Below, piece by piece: positions 7,818 to 20,286 of a stretch of DNA of 64,000 nt. Position 1 is the stretch's first letter, and each line of letters begins with the position of its first letter. Location of the stretch: the NCBI GenBank assembly GCA_902574995.1, contig CACGPP010000002.1, positions 62,001 through 126,000 of the forward strand, given 5' to 3'. The notes under the pieces were generated by a model. That model saw only the letters and a list, made by a program, of their open reading frames with translations. It made no database searches and had not been told where the DNA came from. The position numbers and the translations under genes are program-made. Origin of the DNA: an uncultured Alphaproteobacteria bacterium (GTDB lineage: Bacteria > Pseudomonadota > Alphaproteobacteria > HIMB59).

Positions 7818-10496
7818 CTAGTGAGCTAATCCCCAGTTCAAGCCACCACCGAAGTCGACTTTTATAGGAGTTTTAAAAGATTTGTATTTTTGATGTGATG
7901 TTTCCATCAACTTAGTTATTTGTGGAATAATATCTTTTTCTTTTTTATGAATTTCAAATAAAAGCTCATCATGGACTTGTGATGTCATTTTAGATTTACA
8001 TTTATTTTTCTCTAAATAGCTATGAATATCCAACATTGCAATTTTAATTAACTCAGATGCTGTGCCTTGAATAGGTGCATTGATAGCTTGTCTTTCTGCA
8101 AAAGATCGGAGCATAAAATTTTTAGCATTAATGTCTTTAATGTGAGACTTTCTTCCAAAAAGGTTTTCAACGTAGCCTAGTTTTTTTGCTTTATCGGTAG
8201 TTGATTTCATAAAGTCACTAATGTTTGGAAATTTTTGAAAATAGTTATCTATGAAAAGCTTTGCTTCAGCATTGCTAACACCTAACTGTTTAGCTAAACC
8301 ATATTGGCTAATTCCATAAATTATTCCAAAATTAATAATCTTGGCCATTCTTCGATCATTAGCATTAATTGTTTGTTTGTTAAAAACTAATTGGCCTGTA
8401 CTTTGATGAATATCTTGATCCTCTTGGAAAGCTTTTAATAAATTAGGGTCTTCGCACGCTTCACAAAGCACACGAAGCTCGATTTGGGAGTAATCGAAGC
8501 TATATAACTCATGGTCTTTTTCTGCAATAAATGCTGTTCTAATTTTCTTTCCGATCTCAGTTCTAATAGGGATATTTTGTAAATTAGGTTCAGATGAACT
8601 TAATCTACCCGTTATAGTAGCTGCAATATTAAATGTGCTGTGAACTCGATCGTTATTATCAGCATGTTCAGCTAAAGAAGATGTATAGGTCGACACGAGC
8701 TTAGAGTATTGACGCCATTGTAGAATATGCGAAGCGATCTCTACTCCCTCAGATTCTAATTGTTCTAAGACTTTGACATTAGTTTGAAAATCTCCTGCTT
8801 TTGTTTTTTTTGTTACCTTCACATCAAGTTTCTTAAAGATTTCGGTAAGTTGCTTTGGCGAACCAATGTTGAACTCCTCACCCGCGATTTTGAAAATTTT
8901 CTGTTCTATTTTTTCAATTTCTTTATTTAGATCTTTTTCAAGTTTTGTTAAAAATTTAAGATCAATCTTACAACCATTGTTTTCAACCTGTTGTAGGACT
9001 AAGCTTAATTTTTTATCGATATCAAAATATATATAGCTATCGGGGGCATCTAATATTTGATCGTGTAATGTCTCATATAATTTATAAGTGGCATAAGCAT
9101 CATGAGCAGCGTAATTTGTTGCAGACTGTAAAGGCACTTCAGAAAAATCTTTATAATTTCTTTTAGACTCATTTTTAATGACATCTTTAAATTTTTCTTT
9201 TTCTTCTCCAAAATAATAATAATACAAATCCTCAAGATTATGTTTTGTTAAACCGTTATTGACAAAAAAAGACATTAATAAGGTATCTTGAAAAGAAATA
9301 GTATTTACGTTAAAGCGTTTTAAGATAACACTATCGTATTTAGCATTATGAAAAATCTTTAAAATTGAAGGATCCTCACATAATAAATTCAGCTCTTTTA
9401 ATATTTTTTTTTGATCTGTCTCAGATATTTCATTTTCAGGTGATTTAAAAGGTAGGTAATAAGCTTGCTGTGCATTAGATAATGAAATGCCAATGATATT
9501 TGCATCATTGACGTCTAAACTATCTGTCTCTAAATCTATGGCTAAGGTTTTTTCAGATTGAAGAGACTTTAGATATTCGATTATATCTTTTGTCTTAATA
9601 AGTGATTTAAATTCTAAGTTTTTTTTGGCCGCATGCGGCTTTGTTTCATGAGCGCTATTTCTAATTAAAGATTTAAATTCATATTTTTTGAAAAAGTCAT
9701 TAAGCTTTGATGAGTCGTCAAAATCTTTTAACCTCTCGATTGTGATAGGTAGTTCAAGATCATTTTTTAGAATTACTAGTTGGTGGCTTATTTTTGCTTT
9801 TTCCTCATGATCATGAATAAGATTTTTAATTCTTTCATTTGATATTTTCTCTTTATTTGCCAAAAGGCCCTCAAAAGAACCAAATTCATTAATTAATTTA
9901 GAAGCTGTTTTTGGTCCAATACCAGGAACTCCTGGAATATTATCAACACTATCACCTATTAGAGCTTGCACATCTGTAATCCTGTCAGGGCCAACACCAA
10001 ATTTTTCCATTACCTTTGCTTCATCAATTTCAATATTTTTCATTGGATCCATGATGCGATTATTAGCTGATAACAGTTGAAAAAGGTCTTTGTCTGAACT
10101 AAATACTGTGGTGGGTATTTTATTGTCTTCGCCATATTTAACGTAACTTGCTATAACATCATCGGCTTCAAAGTCTTTTTTTTCAATAACATCTAAACCA
10201 AACGCATCAATAGCTTCACGAATAATACTAAATTGAGGTATTAAATCTTCTGGAGCCTCACCACGGTTTGCTTTGTATTCAGGAAATAAAGTATTTCGAA
10301 AAGTATTCCTTCCTGCATCAAGAATGATTAGTATTTTGTCATTTGGATGCTCTTCAATAAGTCTAAGCATCATATTGCAAAACCCATAAACTGCATTTGT
10401 GGGGATGCCCTTAGAATTATTCATTGGGGGTAAGGCGTAATAAGCTCGGAAAATATATCCGGAGCCATCAACAAGTATTAGTCTTGGCTTAGACAT
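7818..10496 (-). CDS. polA: DNA polymerase I
   Basis: Gap-filling and Okazaki-processing polymerase of 892 residues with all three domains. The 5' nuclease (about 1-290) has VDGSGYIFRAYYALPPMNNS, FEADDVIASY and the H3TH segment IPGVPGIGPKTASKLI. The 3'-5' proofreading domain keeps its acidic residues in LAIDLETDSLD and the YAAHDAYAT motif, so proofreading looks intact. The polymerase domain has ELYSFDYSQIELRV, RRMAKIINFGIIYGIS and QVHDELLFE. It converges on the glutaredoxin gene with six bases between stops and follows regB-regA on the same strand. Confidence 0.97.
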   Translation of the reverse strand: MSKPRLILVDGSGYIFRAYYALPPMNNSKGIPTNAVYGFCNMMLRLIEEHPNDKILIILDAGRNTFRNTLFPEYKANRGEAPEDLIPQFSIIREAIDAFGLDVIEKKDFEADDVIASYVKYGEDNKIPTTVFSSDKDLFQLLSANNRIMDPMKNIEIDEAKVMEKFGVGPDRITDVQALIGDSVDNIPGVPGIGPKTASKLINEFGSFEGLLANKEKISNERIKNLIHDHEEKAKISHQLVILKNDLELPITIERLKDFDDSSKLNDFFKKYEFKSLIRNSAHETKPHAAKKNLEFKSLIKTKDIIEYLKSLQSEKTLAIDLETDSLDVNDANIIGISLSNAQQAYYLPFKSPENEISETDQKKILKELNLLCEDPSILKIFHNAKYDSVILKRFNVNTISFQDTLLMSFFVNNGLTKHNLEDLYYYYFGEEKEKFKDVIKNESKRNYKDFSEVPLQSATNYAAHDAYATYKLYETLHDQILDAPDSYIYFDIDKKLSLVLQQVENNGCKIDLKFLTKLEKDLNKEIEKIEQKIFKIAGEEFNIGSPKQLTEIFKKLDVKVTKKTKAGDFQTNVKVLEQLESEGVEIASHILQWRQYSKLVSTYTSSLAEHADNNDRVHSTFNIAATITGRLSSSEPNLQNIPIRTEIGKKIRTAFIAEKDHELYSFDYSQIELRVLCEACEDPNLLKAFQEDQDIHQSTGQLVFNKQTINANDRRMAKIINFGIIYGISQYGLAKQLGVSNAEAKLFIDNYFQKFPNISDFMKSTTDKAKKLGYVENLFGRKSHIKDINAKNFMLRSFAERQAINAPIQGTASELIKIAMLDIHSYLEKNKCKSKMTSQVHDELLFEIHKKEKDIIPQITKLMETSHQKYKSFKTPIKVDFGGGLNWGLAH

Positions 10497-10528
10497 TTCA
10501 GCAGAATAACAAAGATTGTGGTGAGTTT

Positions 10529-11089
10529 CTATTCTTTAGGGGCGTGCTTGTTTAAAATTCTTTGAAGAGTTCTTCTGTGCATTTTTAGTCTTCTAGCAGT
10601 TTCAGAAACATTACGGTTACACTGTGTAAAAACTCTTTGTATATGTTCCCATCTAATTCTATCAGCAGACATTGGGTTCTCAGGTGGTGGGGGCAAGGAT
10701 GTAGCAGTCGCAGACATTAATGATTTTTCGATATCATCTATGTTTGCAGGTTTGGTTAAATAATCATCAGCACCCAATTTAACGGAAGATACAGCCGTAG
10801 CTATGTTGCCATAACTTGTCAGCATTACCGTTCTACATTCTGGATTTTGCTCCTTGATCACCTTAATAACATCGAGCCCTGAACCATCTCCTAAACGAAG
10901 ATCTACTATGGCATAATTAAAATTATTTCCAGCTAAAACATCTAAAGCCTCTTTTTTTGAAGCTGCTGCTGTTACTGTGAAATCTTTACGTTGAAATGAG
11001 GTGGTCAAACGCTCACGAAAGGGTTTATCGTCTTCTATAATAAAAAGTGTTTTATCTTTTACTAATGTATTTTGCTCTAAATCCGCCAT
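10529..11089 (-). CDS. regA: RegA/ActR/PrrA-type redox response regulator
   Basis: A 186-residue response regulator. The receiver domain has the acidic pair IIEDD, the phosphoacceptor Asp63 in IVDLRLGDG, and the Thr and Lys switch residues in MLTSYG and YLTKP. A proline linker SLPPPPENP leads to a Fis-type helix-turn-helix ending CNRNVSETARRLKMHRRTLQ, nearly invariant across the RegA family. It overlaps the upstream regB by 13 bases, so the pair is coupled. RegA homologues control respiration, carbon or nitrogen and electron-sink genes when the quinone pool becomes reduced; the targets in this organism cannot be read from the window. Confidence 0.94.
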   Translation of the reverse strand: MADLEQNTLVKDKTLFIIEDDKPFRERLTTSFQRKDFTVTAAASKKEALDVLAGNNFNYAIVDLRLGDGSGLDVIKVIKEQNPECRTVMLTSYGNIATAVSSVKLGADDYLTKPANIDDIEKSLMSATATSLPPPPENPMSADRIRWEHIQRVFTQCNRNVSETARRLKMHRRTLQRILNKHAPKE

Positions 11090-12321
11090 GTTAAAGTTAC
11101 TTCTGCTCCATCATTACTTTGTACTAATATTTCACCATTTAGATTTTCAATCATTTGTTTTGTTATGAATAGGCCGAGACCCATATTTACACCTTTTTCA
11201 GGTCTGCTAGAATAGAATGGTTTTCCGAAATTAGCTATAAACTTCTTATCAAAGCCGGGACCATCATCTCTGATTTTAATGGAATAAGAATTTTTCGATG
11301 TCTCTGAAATTACTAATATTTGTCTATAGGCGAAGCTTATAGCATTTTTTATAATATTATTCATCGCTATGTTCAGTTCAGGTGTGATTTTAATATTGAT
11401 ATTTTTAGAATTTTCATCAGATCTATAATCTAATTTCACAGCTCGATAGTTATTTGAAAATTGATCACATAAAGATTGCACATAGGCATCTAGTGACATA
11501 TTTGTAATTTCAGAAGAGAGTTCTTTTGACTCTGGATTTGTTGAGAGCTCTTTTAGTATCTCCTTACACCTGTCTAACTCTAATAATAAAGTTTTAATAT
11601 CTTTCCCATAATCATCTTTTAATTTTTGATCTTTTTTTAAATCGTCAACAATTAAATTTATGGTATTTAATGGTGTGCCTAATTCATGGACAGCTGCAGC
11701 TGCTAACCCTCCAACTTTTAAAAGCTCTTTTTCATTTTGAAGTTGTTTACTAGCTAACTCATATGCTTTTTGGGTGCTTTTGTAATTTAATGAAAAGTAA
11801 TAAAGATAAAAAACTAAAAAAATACTACTTATGAATAAAGAAATCATAATAGCTAGGCTGTATGTAAAATTAATATTAGGATGCACAGACAAAGGAAGAT
11901 TAATATAAAAGTTAAATATCAAAGCAAAACAAACTAATGCTAAACTTAAGATAATTATTATTCTTTCTATCGTGAGATATGATGCTGCAATAGCAATAGG
12001 AGCTAAGATAATAAATATAAAAGGATTAGTGTGTCCACCATTTAAAGCAATCAAACTTGAAATTTGAACAATATCAAAACATAAAAATAAGAAGACTTGT
12101 TTTTCAGAAATAATTTTATCTCCTTTATTTAAATAAAATCCTAAGAGAATACTAGCCATTAAGATAAATGCTATTATCCAAGAGCTCATTGCTACAGTCT
12201 TAGAAATTTCGAAAAAATACTGTGTTATAAATAAAGTGGCGGCTTGACCTCCAAAAGCAATTGCACGTATAATTAAAAAATCTGAAGAATTAACAAAAAG
12301 GAAGTTTTTTTGATTATTCAA
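11077..12321 (-). CDS. regB: RegB/ActS/PrrB-type redox sensor histidine kinase
   Basis: Membrane sensor kinase of 414 residues with about six hydrophobic segments in the first 180 residues. The family's ubiquinone-binding signature GGHTNPF lies at about 95-101. The H-box is AAVHELGTPLNT (His212), followed about 40 residues later by the redox-active cysteine in LDRCKEIL (Cys252). The ATPase domain has NNIIKNA, DDGPGF and MGLGLFI. Both redox handles known for RegB are therefore kept. The start is TTG 12321 directly after the gyrB stop with no clear Shine-Dalgarno, so translation probably depends on coupling to gyrB. Confidence 0.94.
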   Translation of the reverse strand: MNNQKNFLFVNSSDFLIIRAIAFGGQAATLFITQYFFEISKTVAMSSWIIAFILMASILLGFYLNKGDKIISEKQVFLFLCFDIVQISSLIALNGGHTNPFIFIILAPIAIAASYLTIERIIIILSLALVCFALIFNFYINLPLSVHPNINFTYSLAIMISLFISSIFLVFYLYYFSLNYKSTQKAYELASKQLQNEKELLKVGGLAAAAVHELGTPLNTINLIVDDLKKDQKLKDDYGKDIKTLLLELDRCKEILKELSTNPESKELSSEITNMSLDAYVQSLCDQFSNNYRAVKLDYRSDENSKNINIKITPELNIAMNNIIKNAISFAYRQILVISETSKNSYSIKIRDDGPGFDKKFIANFGKPFYSSRPEKGVNMGLGLFITKQMIENLNGEILVQSNDGAEVTLTWRI

Positions 12322-15857
<3,536 letters not shown>

Positions 15858-16967
15858 TTAAATTCTCATTGGCATTAAAATATACAAACTTGTTGTATCT
15901 TTTGGATCTTTAACAATTACCGGTGATGATTGATTGAGAAGTTCTAAGATCATAGTATCTCCTTCAATTACATCTTGTAGATCAAGTATATATTTTGAGT
16001 TAAAAAGTATTTCTAGACCCTCTGCAGCGTAGTTTGCAGCAACTTCTTCATCTCCTTTATTACTGTCAGTGCTTGTGGCCATAATTTTAATACTATTATT
16101 TTCAAATTGTAATTTAACTGTAGGCGTTTTATCTTGATTTACCGTGGATACCCTATCAATTGCGCTAAAGAATGGTTCCGCTTCTACTTGCAATAATTTA
16201 TCATTGGAAACTGGTATGACTTTTTCATAATCTGGAAATGTTCCATCAATAAGTTTACTTATAATTATAAAATTATCTGTCTCTAAGCTTACCTGGGTAT
16301 CAGTACATATAATTTTAACCTTCCCTTCAAAGTCACTTAATATTCGATCTAACTGGAGTATAAATTTTCTTGGGAGTATAATTCCAGGTATATTTATAAT
16401 ATTTTCTAAATCTAACTCTGTTTTGGCTAATCTATGACCATCCGTAGCTATACACCTCAAAGTTGACTTTGATCCATTACTGATAGTGTGAAAATAGATA
16501 CCATTGAGATAGTATCTAGTCTCTTCAGCAGATATAGCAAATTTAGTTTTATTAAAAAGTCTTTTAATCTGAGGAATAGATAATTCAAATGAGTTTGCTT
16601 GATCCAAAGGAACAAATTTTGGAAATTCATCTGCAGTTAATGCATTCAGTTCAAAGATAGAATTATCAGAACTTATTATTAATCTGTTTCCCTCTAATTT
16701 ACATTTTACAATAGAGTTTTTTTTTGTTTTACGAATTATATCTGTCAAAATTCTTGAATTTACTGTCGCTTCTCCATTTTTTGAGGAGTCAGTTGAAACA
16801 AATTCCTTGATGGAAATATCCATATCAGTAGATCTTATCTCTAAACGGTTATTTTCACATTTCAAATAAATATTAGAGAGAATTGGGATTGTTGATCTAC
16901 TATCTACAATTGAACTTACATGTGTTAAAACTCTTAAAAAAGCCTCTCGGCTAACTTTAAAATCCAT
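15858..16967 (-). CDS. dnaN: DNA polymerase III beta subunit (sliding clamp)
   Basis: Ring-shaped processivity clamp, 369 residues, the usual length. Three clamp folds are recognisable, beginning MDFKVSREAFLRVLTHVSSI, with CIATDGHRLAKTE in the second domain and the C-terminal YILMPMRI that forms part of the clamp-binding pocket. The ATG at 16967 directly follows the dnaA stop. It lies in the unbroken dnaA-dnaN-recF-gyrB block. Confidence 0.97.
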   Translation of the reverse strand: MDFKVSREAFLRVLTHVSSIVDSRSTIPILSNIYLKCENNRLEIRSTDMDISIKEFVSTDSSKNGEATVNSRILTDIIRKTKKNSIVKCKLEGNRLIISSDNSIFELNALTADEFPKFVPLDQANSFELSIPQIKRLFNKTKFAISAEETRYYLNGIYFHTISNGSKSTLRCIATDGHRLAKTELDLENIINIPGIILPRKFILQLDRILSDFEGKVKIICTDTQVSLETDNFIIISKLIDGTFPDYEKVIPVSNDKLLQVEAEPFFSAIDRVSTVNQDKTPTVKLQFENNSIKIMATSTDSNKGDEEVAANYAAEGLEILFNSKYILDLQDVIEGDTMILELLNQSSPVIVKDPKDTTSLYILMPMRI

Positions 16968-18335
16968 TTAAGAAGTTTGCAATATTCTAGTCAAAAGTTC
17001 AATATCTTCTGCTAAGTTAGGGTCATTCACCATAATTTCTTCGATAGTTTTTATAGCATGGATGACAGTGGTGTGATCTCTACCGCCAAATTTTCTACCA
17101 ATTTCAGGTAATGATCTTGTTGTGATTGACTTAGCTAAGTACATTGCAACTTGTCTTGGACGAGCAACAGACCTTGACCTTCTTGGAGAATGCATATCAG
17201 AAAGTTTAATATTATAGTGTTCAACAACTTTTTTTTGTATTTCATCTATTGTAATTTTTCTTGAGTTAGTTCTTAGTAAATCTTTTAAGACATCCTTTAC
17301 AAGGTCAACAGATATTTCTGATTCCTGAATTGAGGCATGAACTGCTAATCTATTTAAAGCACCCTCCATTTCTCTAACATTGTTTGTGATCTTATTTGCT
17401 AAAAATTCCATTACTTCTTGTTTTAATTTTAGGGGTTTTTGTTCAGCTTTGGCCTGCAGAATACCTAATCGTAATTCATAAGTTAAAGGATGTATATCTG
17501 CTACTAATCCCCAGCCTAATCTGGACTTTAACCTATCCTCTAAACCATCAAGGTCAGCAGGAGATTTGTCAGCTGAAATTATAATTTGTCTTTTTTTATC
17601 AATTAAAGTGTTGAATGTATGAAAAAACTCCTCTTGAGTGTTGTCTTTACCAATAATAAATTGTACATCATCAATCATTAGAACATCTACAGATCTAAAT
17701 TGTTCTTTAAAACTCATTATATTTTTAAATCTTAAAGCTTTAATAAACTGATACATAAATTTTTCTGCAGTTAAATAAACAACATTTTTTTTAGGGTTTC
17801 TTTTTTTTATATTCCAGGCAACTGCATGCATTAAATGTGTTTTTCCTAATCCAACACCTCCATACAAAAATAATGGATTAAAGCTTACAACTTCTGATTG
17901 TGCCACACGTTGTGCTGCTGCGTAAGCTAACTCGTTCGGTTTACCGACAATAAAATTGTCAAAGGTAAATTTTGGATCTAATGGAGCAGAAATATCATCA
18001 TAATAAGTGTCTTCTTCGTCATCATTATCTTCGTAAATCACCTCGGTACCTGGGATTATACGATCGTTATTCTCTTTAACGAGTATTGCTAATTTATCAA
18101 TACTATGACCTTGATCCATATATGCTTTTTTTATAACAGAGGCATAATTTTTGATTATCCAGTCACGCAGAAATCTTGTCGGTACAGAAAGTGTGAGAGA
18201 TGTATCAAAATGTGACTCGAAATAGATTGGCTTAATCCAGTTTTGAAAACTGTCTTTATCAAGTGATTTTTTTAACTCAGATGCAATCTTAGACCAAGAC
18301 ACATCTATGCCACCTTGATGCTGTTCGTCTTCCAC
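16968..18335 (-). CDS. dnaA: Chromosomal replication initiator DnaA
   Basis: Initiator ATPase. It has an N-terminal domain I, an acidic linker (NDDEEDTYYDD), the AAA+ core with Walker A GGVGLGKTHLMHA and Walker B VLMIDDVQFI, and the DNA-binding domain IV ending with FGGRDHTTVIHAIK. The frame is open from GTG 18365, but GTG 18335 is preferred because GAGGAAGGA lies about nine bases upstream. That gives about 455 residues starting just before EDEQHQGG. Downstream genes dnaN, recF and gyrB follow with no gaps. Confidence 0.95.
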   Translation of the reverse strand: MEDEQHQGGIDVSWSKIASELKKSLDKDSFQNWIKPIYFESHFDTSLTLSVPTRFLRDWIIKNYASVIKKAYMDQGHSIDKLAILVKENNDRIIPGTEVIYEDNDDEEDTYYDDISAPLDPKFTFDNFIVGKPNELAYAAAQRVAQSEVVSFNPLFLYGGVGLGKTHLMHAVAWNIKKRNPKKNVVYLTAEKFMYQFIKALRFKNIMSFKEQFRSVDVLMIDDVQFIIGKDNTQEEFFHTFNTLIDKKRQIIISADKSPADLDGLEDRLKSRLGWGLVADIHPLTYELRLGILQAKAEQKPLKLKQEVMEFLANKITNNVREMEGALNRLAVHASIQESEISVDLVKDVLKDLLRTNSRKITIDEIQKKVVEHYNIKLSDMHSPRRSRSVARPRQVAMYLAKSITTRSLPEIGRKFGGRDHTTVIHAIKTIEEIMVNDPNLAEDIELLTRILQTS

Positions 18336-18365
18336 TAACTTAATTCCTTCCTCTAAAAGATGCAC

Positions 18366-18441
18366 TATTTAAGCATGAAAAGTTAAAAAAGAGGAATAAA
18401 AAAAAATGTTTTTTTTTAAAAAAATAACTTGAAAAAAAAAA
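18366..18441. other. A/T homopolymer-rich spacer between rpsT and dnaA
   Basis: Seventy-six bases made mostly of long A and T runs, including nine A followed after CA-equivalent bases by nine T on the minus strand. It must hold the leader of dnaA and the 3' end of rpsT. The runs could fold as an A/U-only hairpin, but no GC-rich terminator and no DnaA box is present. This is therefore not a recognisable oriC. Confidence 0.5.
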
Positions 18442-18708
18442 TTATTTCGAAATTGCGGTTATATCTTTTTGTAATTTTGAGATAGTTCTAGATGCCTTAT
18501 TGAGGTGCATGATTTTCTTTTTAGTAGATTTATGCAATACAGACATAACAACTTTTAGTTTCGCCATTGATTCCTCTACCTTTTTGTCCTTAATGAGTTT
18601 ATCAATTGCCTTTAGCTGGGTTGAAACATTTGATTTTACAGCTTTGTTAACAATTTTTTTTCTATCAGACTGTCGAAGTCTTTTTTTTGCTGATTTATGT
18701 TGTGGCAT
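18442..18708 (-). CDS. rpsT: Small ribosomal subunit protein bS20
   Basis: An 88-residue, lysine- and arginine-rich protein starting MPQHKSAKKRLRQSDRKK, the standard bS20 opening (KSAKKRIRQ-type). It binds 16S rRNA early in 30S assembly. Its position directly upstream of dnaA is common in alphaproteobacteria. It is followed by the AT-rich spacer and dnaA on the same strand. Confidence 0.96.
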   Translation of the reverse strand: MPQHKSAKKRLRQSDRKKIVNKAVKSNVSTQLKAIDKLIKDKKVEESMAKLKVVMSVLHKSTKKKIMHLNKASRTISKLQKDITAISK

Positions 18709-18753
18709 ATAAAAATATTATTAACAGGTTGTTCGTCTAAAAGCGTTAGTAAC

Positions 18754-18762
18754 TTATACACA
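18754..18762 (+). promoter_or_regulatory. Single DnaA-box match upstream of rpsT
   Basis: TTATACACA is a perfect match to TTATNCACA. It lies in the 59-base gap between mutM and rpsT, where an rpsT or rpsT-dnaA promoter could be. A lone 9-mer is weak evidence; it could be DnaA autoregulation or chance in AT-rich DNA. Confidence 0.3.
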
Positions 18763-18767
18763 TTTTT

Positions 18768-19586
18768 TTATTTTTGTAAAGCAGGCGAAAAAAAAGTTGA
18801 ACGCCCATTTTGGATGATTTTTTTTATCTTATAAGTCTTTTTTTTGTATATTACATGTTTCTTTTGATAAACCTTAAAAAAACTCTGAAAACTTCCGAGG
18901 GTTCCATCTGGAGATTTATAATCATTTATTGAAGAACCACCATTTTTTAAAGATAGTTTCAATACAAATTTACAAGAGCTTAATAACTGAGATATTTCTG
19001 CTTTTTTAAGAGTGTAAGTTAGTCTTTGAGGATTTAACTTTGAATGAAAAAGAGCCTCATTAGCATATATGTTTCCAATACCAACTATTAAGCTTTGATC
19101 AAGTAAAGCTTGTTTCAAAGTAATTTTTTTTCTTAAAAGTTTGTTATATAACCCATTTAAATTAACCTTCTTAATAAGTAAGTCAGTGCCATAGTTATTA
19201 AAAAAAAATTTAACTTCTTTTAAATCTTTAAGCCTAAAAAACATACCAAACCTACGAGGATCATTATAAACAATTTTAAATTTATTAAATTGTAGAATAA
19301 CATGGTCGTGTTTTTCTTTTTTATAATTCTCGTTTAAATAAAACTTTAATCGACCACTCATTCCAAGATGGATAATTACATAATTATCGTTTTCTAATCG
19401 TATAATTATGTATTTTGCAAAACGTTTAACAGAAATGATTTTTTTCTGAGATATTTGCTCAAGATCATTAAAGTTCAAATTTTTCCTCAGTTTTTTTTTT
19501 GACTTTTTAATGGAAATAATTTTTTTTCCTTTAACTTTTGACTTTAAATATCTTATTGTTGTTTCTACTTCAGGTAGTTCGGGCAT
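18768..19586 (-). CDS. mutM: Formamidopyrimidine-DNA glycosylase (MutM/Fpg) lacking zinc-finger cysteines
   Basis: Base-excision glycosylase/lyase for 8-oxoguanine and formamidopyrimidines. The start is fixed by the catalytic N-terminus MPELPEVET, where Pro2 is the nucleophile and Glu3 is essential. HLGMSGRLKFY and DPRRFGMF follow, then VGIGNIYANEALF in the helix-two-turn-helix. The C-terminal hairpin retains NGRSTFF with the fingertip Arg. All four zinc cysteines are absent: the place of CPRC holds VIYKKK, and the final CPRCQ is SPALQ. 272 residues. The start codon overlaps that of divergent ubiE by two bases. Confidence 0.95.
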   Translation of the reverse strand: MPELPEVETTIRYLKSKVKGKKIISIKKSKKKLRKNLNFNDLEQISQKKIISVKRFAKYIIIRLENDNYVIIHLGMSGRLKFYLNENYKKEKHDHVILQFNKFKIVYNDPRRFGMFFRLKDLKEVKFFFNNYGTDLLIKKVNLNGLYNKLLRKKITLKQALLDQSLIVGIGNIYANEALFHSKLNPQRLTYTLKKAEISQLLSSCKFVLKLSLKNGGSSINDYKSPDGTLGSFQSFFKVYQKKHVIYKKKTYKIKKIIQNGRSTFFSPALQK

Positions 19587-20286
19587 GATAACTAAAAATA
19601 ATTCAAATAATTATAATATTACAGATATTTTTGAAAATGTATCCCATGCAAAATATGACTTAATGAACGATATTATGAGTCTTGGAATTCATAGACTTTG
19701 GAAAAAATATTTTGTTGATCTTGTATTATCAAAACATACTGACAATGAGAAAATTTTAGACATTGCTAGTGGTAGTGGGGATATTTTTAATTTGCTTCCT
19801 ATTTCAAAAAATCTTTATGCTTTAGATCCTGTTTCTGAAATGCACAATATATCCAGAAAAAAAAATAGTTCTAAAAAAATTAATTACGAAGTTGGTTATG
19901 CAGAAAATTTGCCATATAAAAAAAATTTTTTTCAAATTATAACATGTACTTATGGCGTAAGAAATTTTAAAAATCGAAAAAATGGTTTTTCTGAGATTTA
20001 TAGATGTCTAAAAAAAAATGGTTATTTTTTTATTATGGAATTTGGTATTCCAAAAAGAGATTTGTTAAAAAGTCCATACAAAAACTTTTTAAAATATATT
20101 TTACCTTTTACCGGTAGCATCATCTCCAATGATAGACATAGTTATAAATACCTAGCTGACAGTATTATTTCTTTTCCTAATCAAAATAACCTTCTTAAAG
20201 AACTGATAAATACAGGTTTTTCTCATATTAAAACTATTGATTTCATTTCTGGAACTAACAGCATATATATAGTTCAGAAAAAATGA
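19585..20286 (+). CDS. ubiE: Demethylmenaquinone/ubiquinone C-methyltransferase
   Basis: SAM-dependent methyltransferase of quinone synthesis, about 233 residues. It shows the N-terminal family block NVSHAKYDLMNDIMSLGIHR, the SAM motif LDIASGSGDIF and the UbiE signature TYGVRNF. ATG 19585 is the first sensible start; the frame stays open to 19510 inside mutM. It shares the bases CATG with the mutM start, leaving no intergenic promoter. It overlaps coaC by four bases (ATGA). In many alphaproteobacteria ubiB lies between ubiE and coaBC; here it does not. Confidence 0.95.
   Translation: MITKNNSNNYNITDIFENVSHAKYDLMNDIMSLGIHRLWKKYFVDLVLSKHTDNEKILDIASGSGDIFNLLPISKNLYALDPVSEMHNISRKKNSSKKINYEVGYAENLPYKKNFFQIITCTYGVRNFKNRKNGFSEIYRCLKKNGYFFIMEFGIPKRDLLKSPYKNFLKYILPFTGSIISNDRHSYKYLADSIISFPNQNNLLKELINTGFSHIKTIDFISGTNSIYIVQKK

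Noticed and set aside
18366..18441. oriC next to dnaA
   Set aside because: AT-rich but contains no DnaA boxes and is only 76 bases long.
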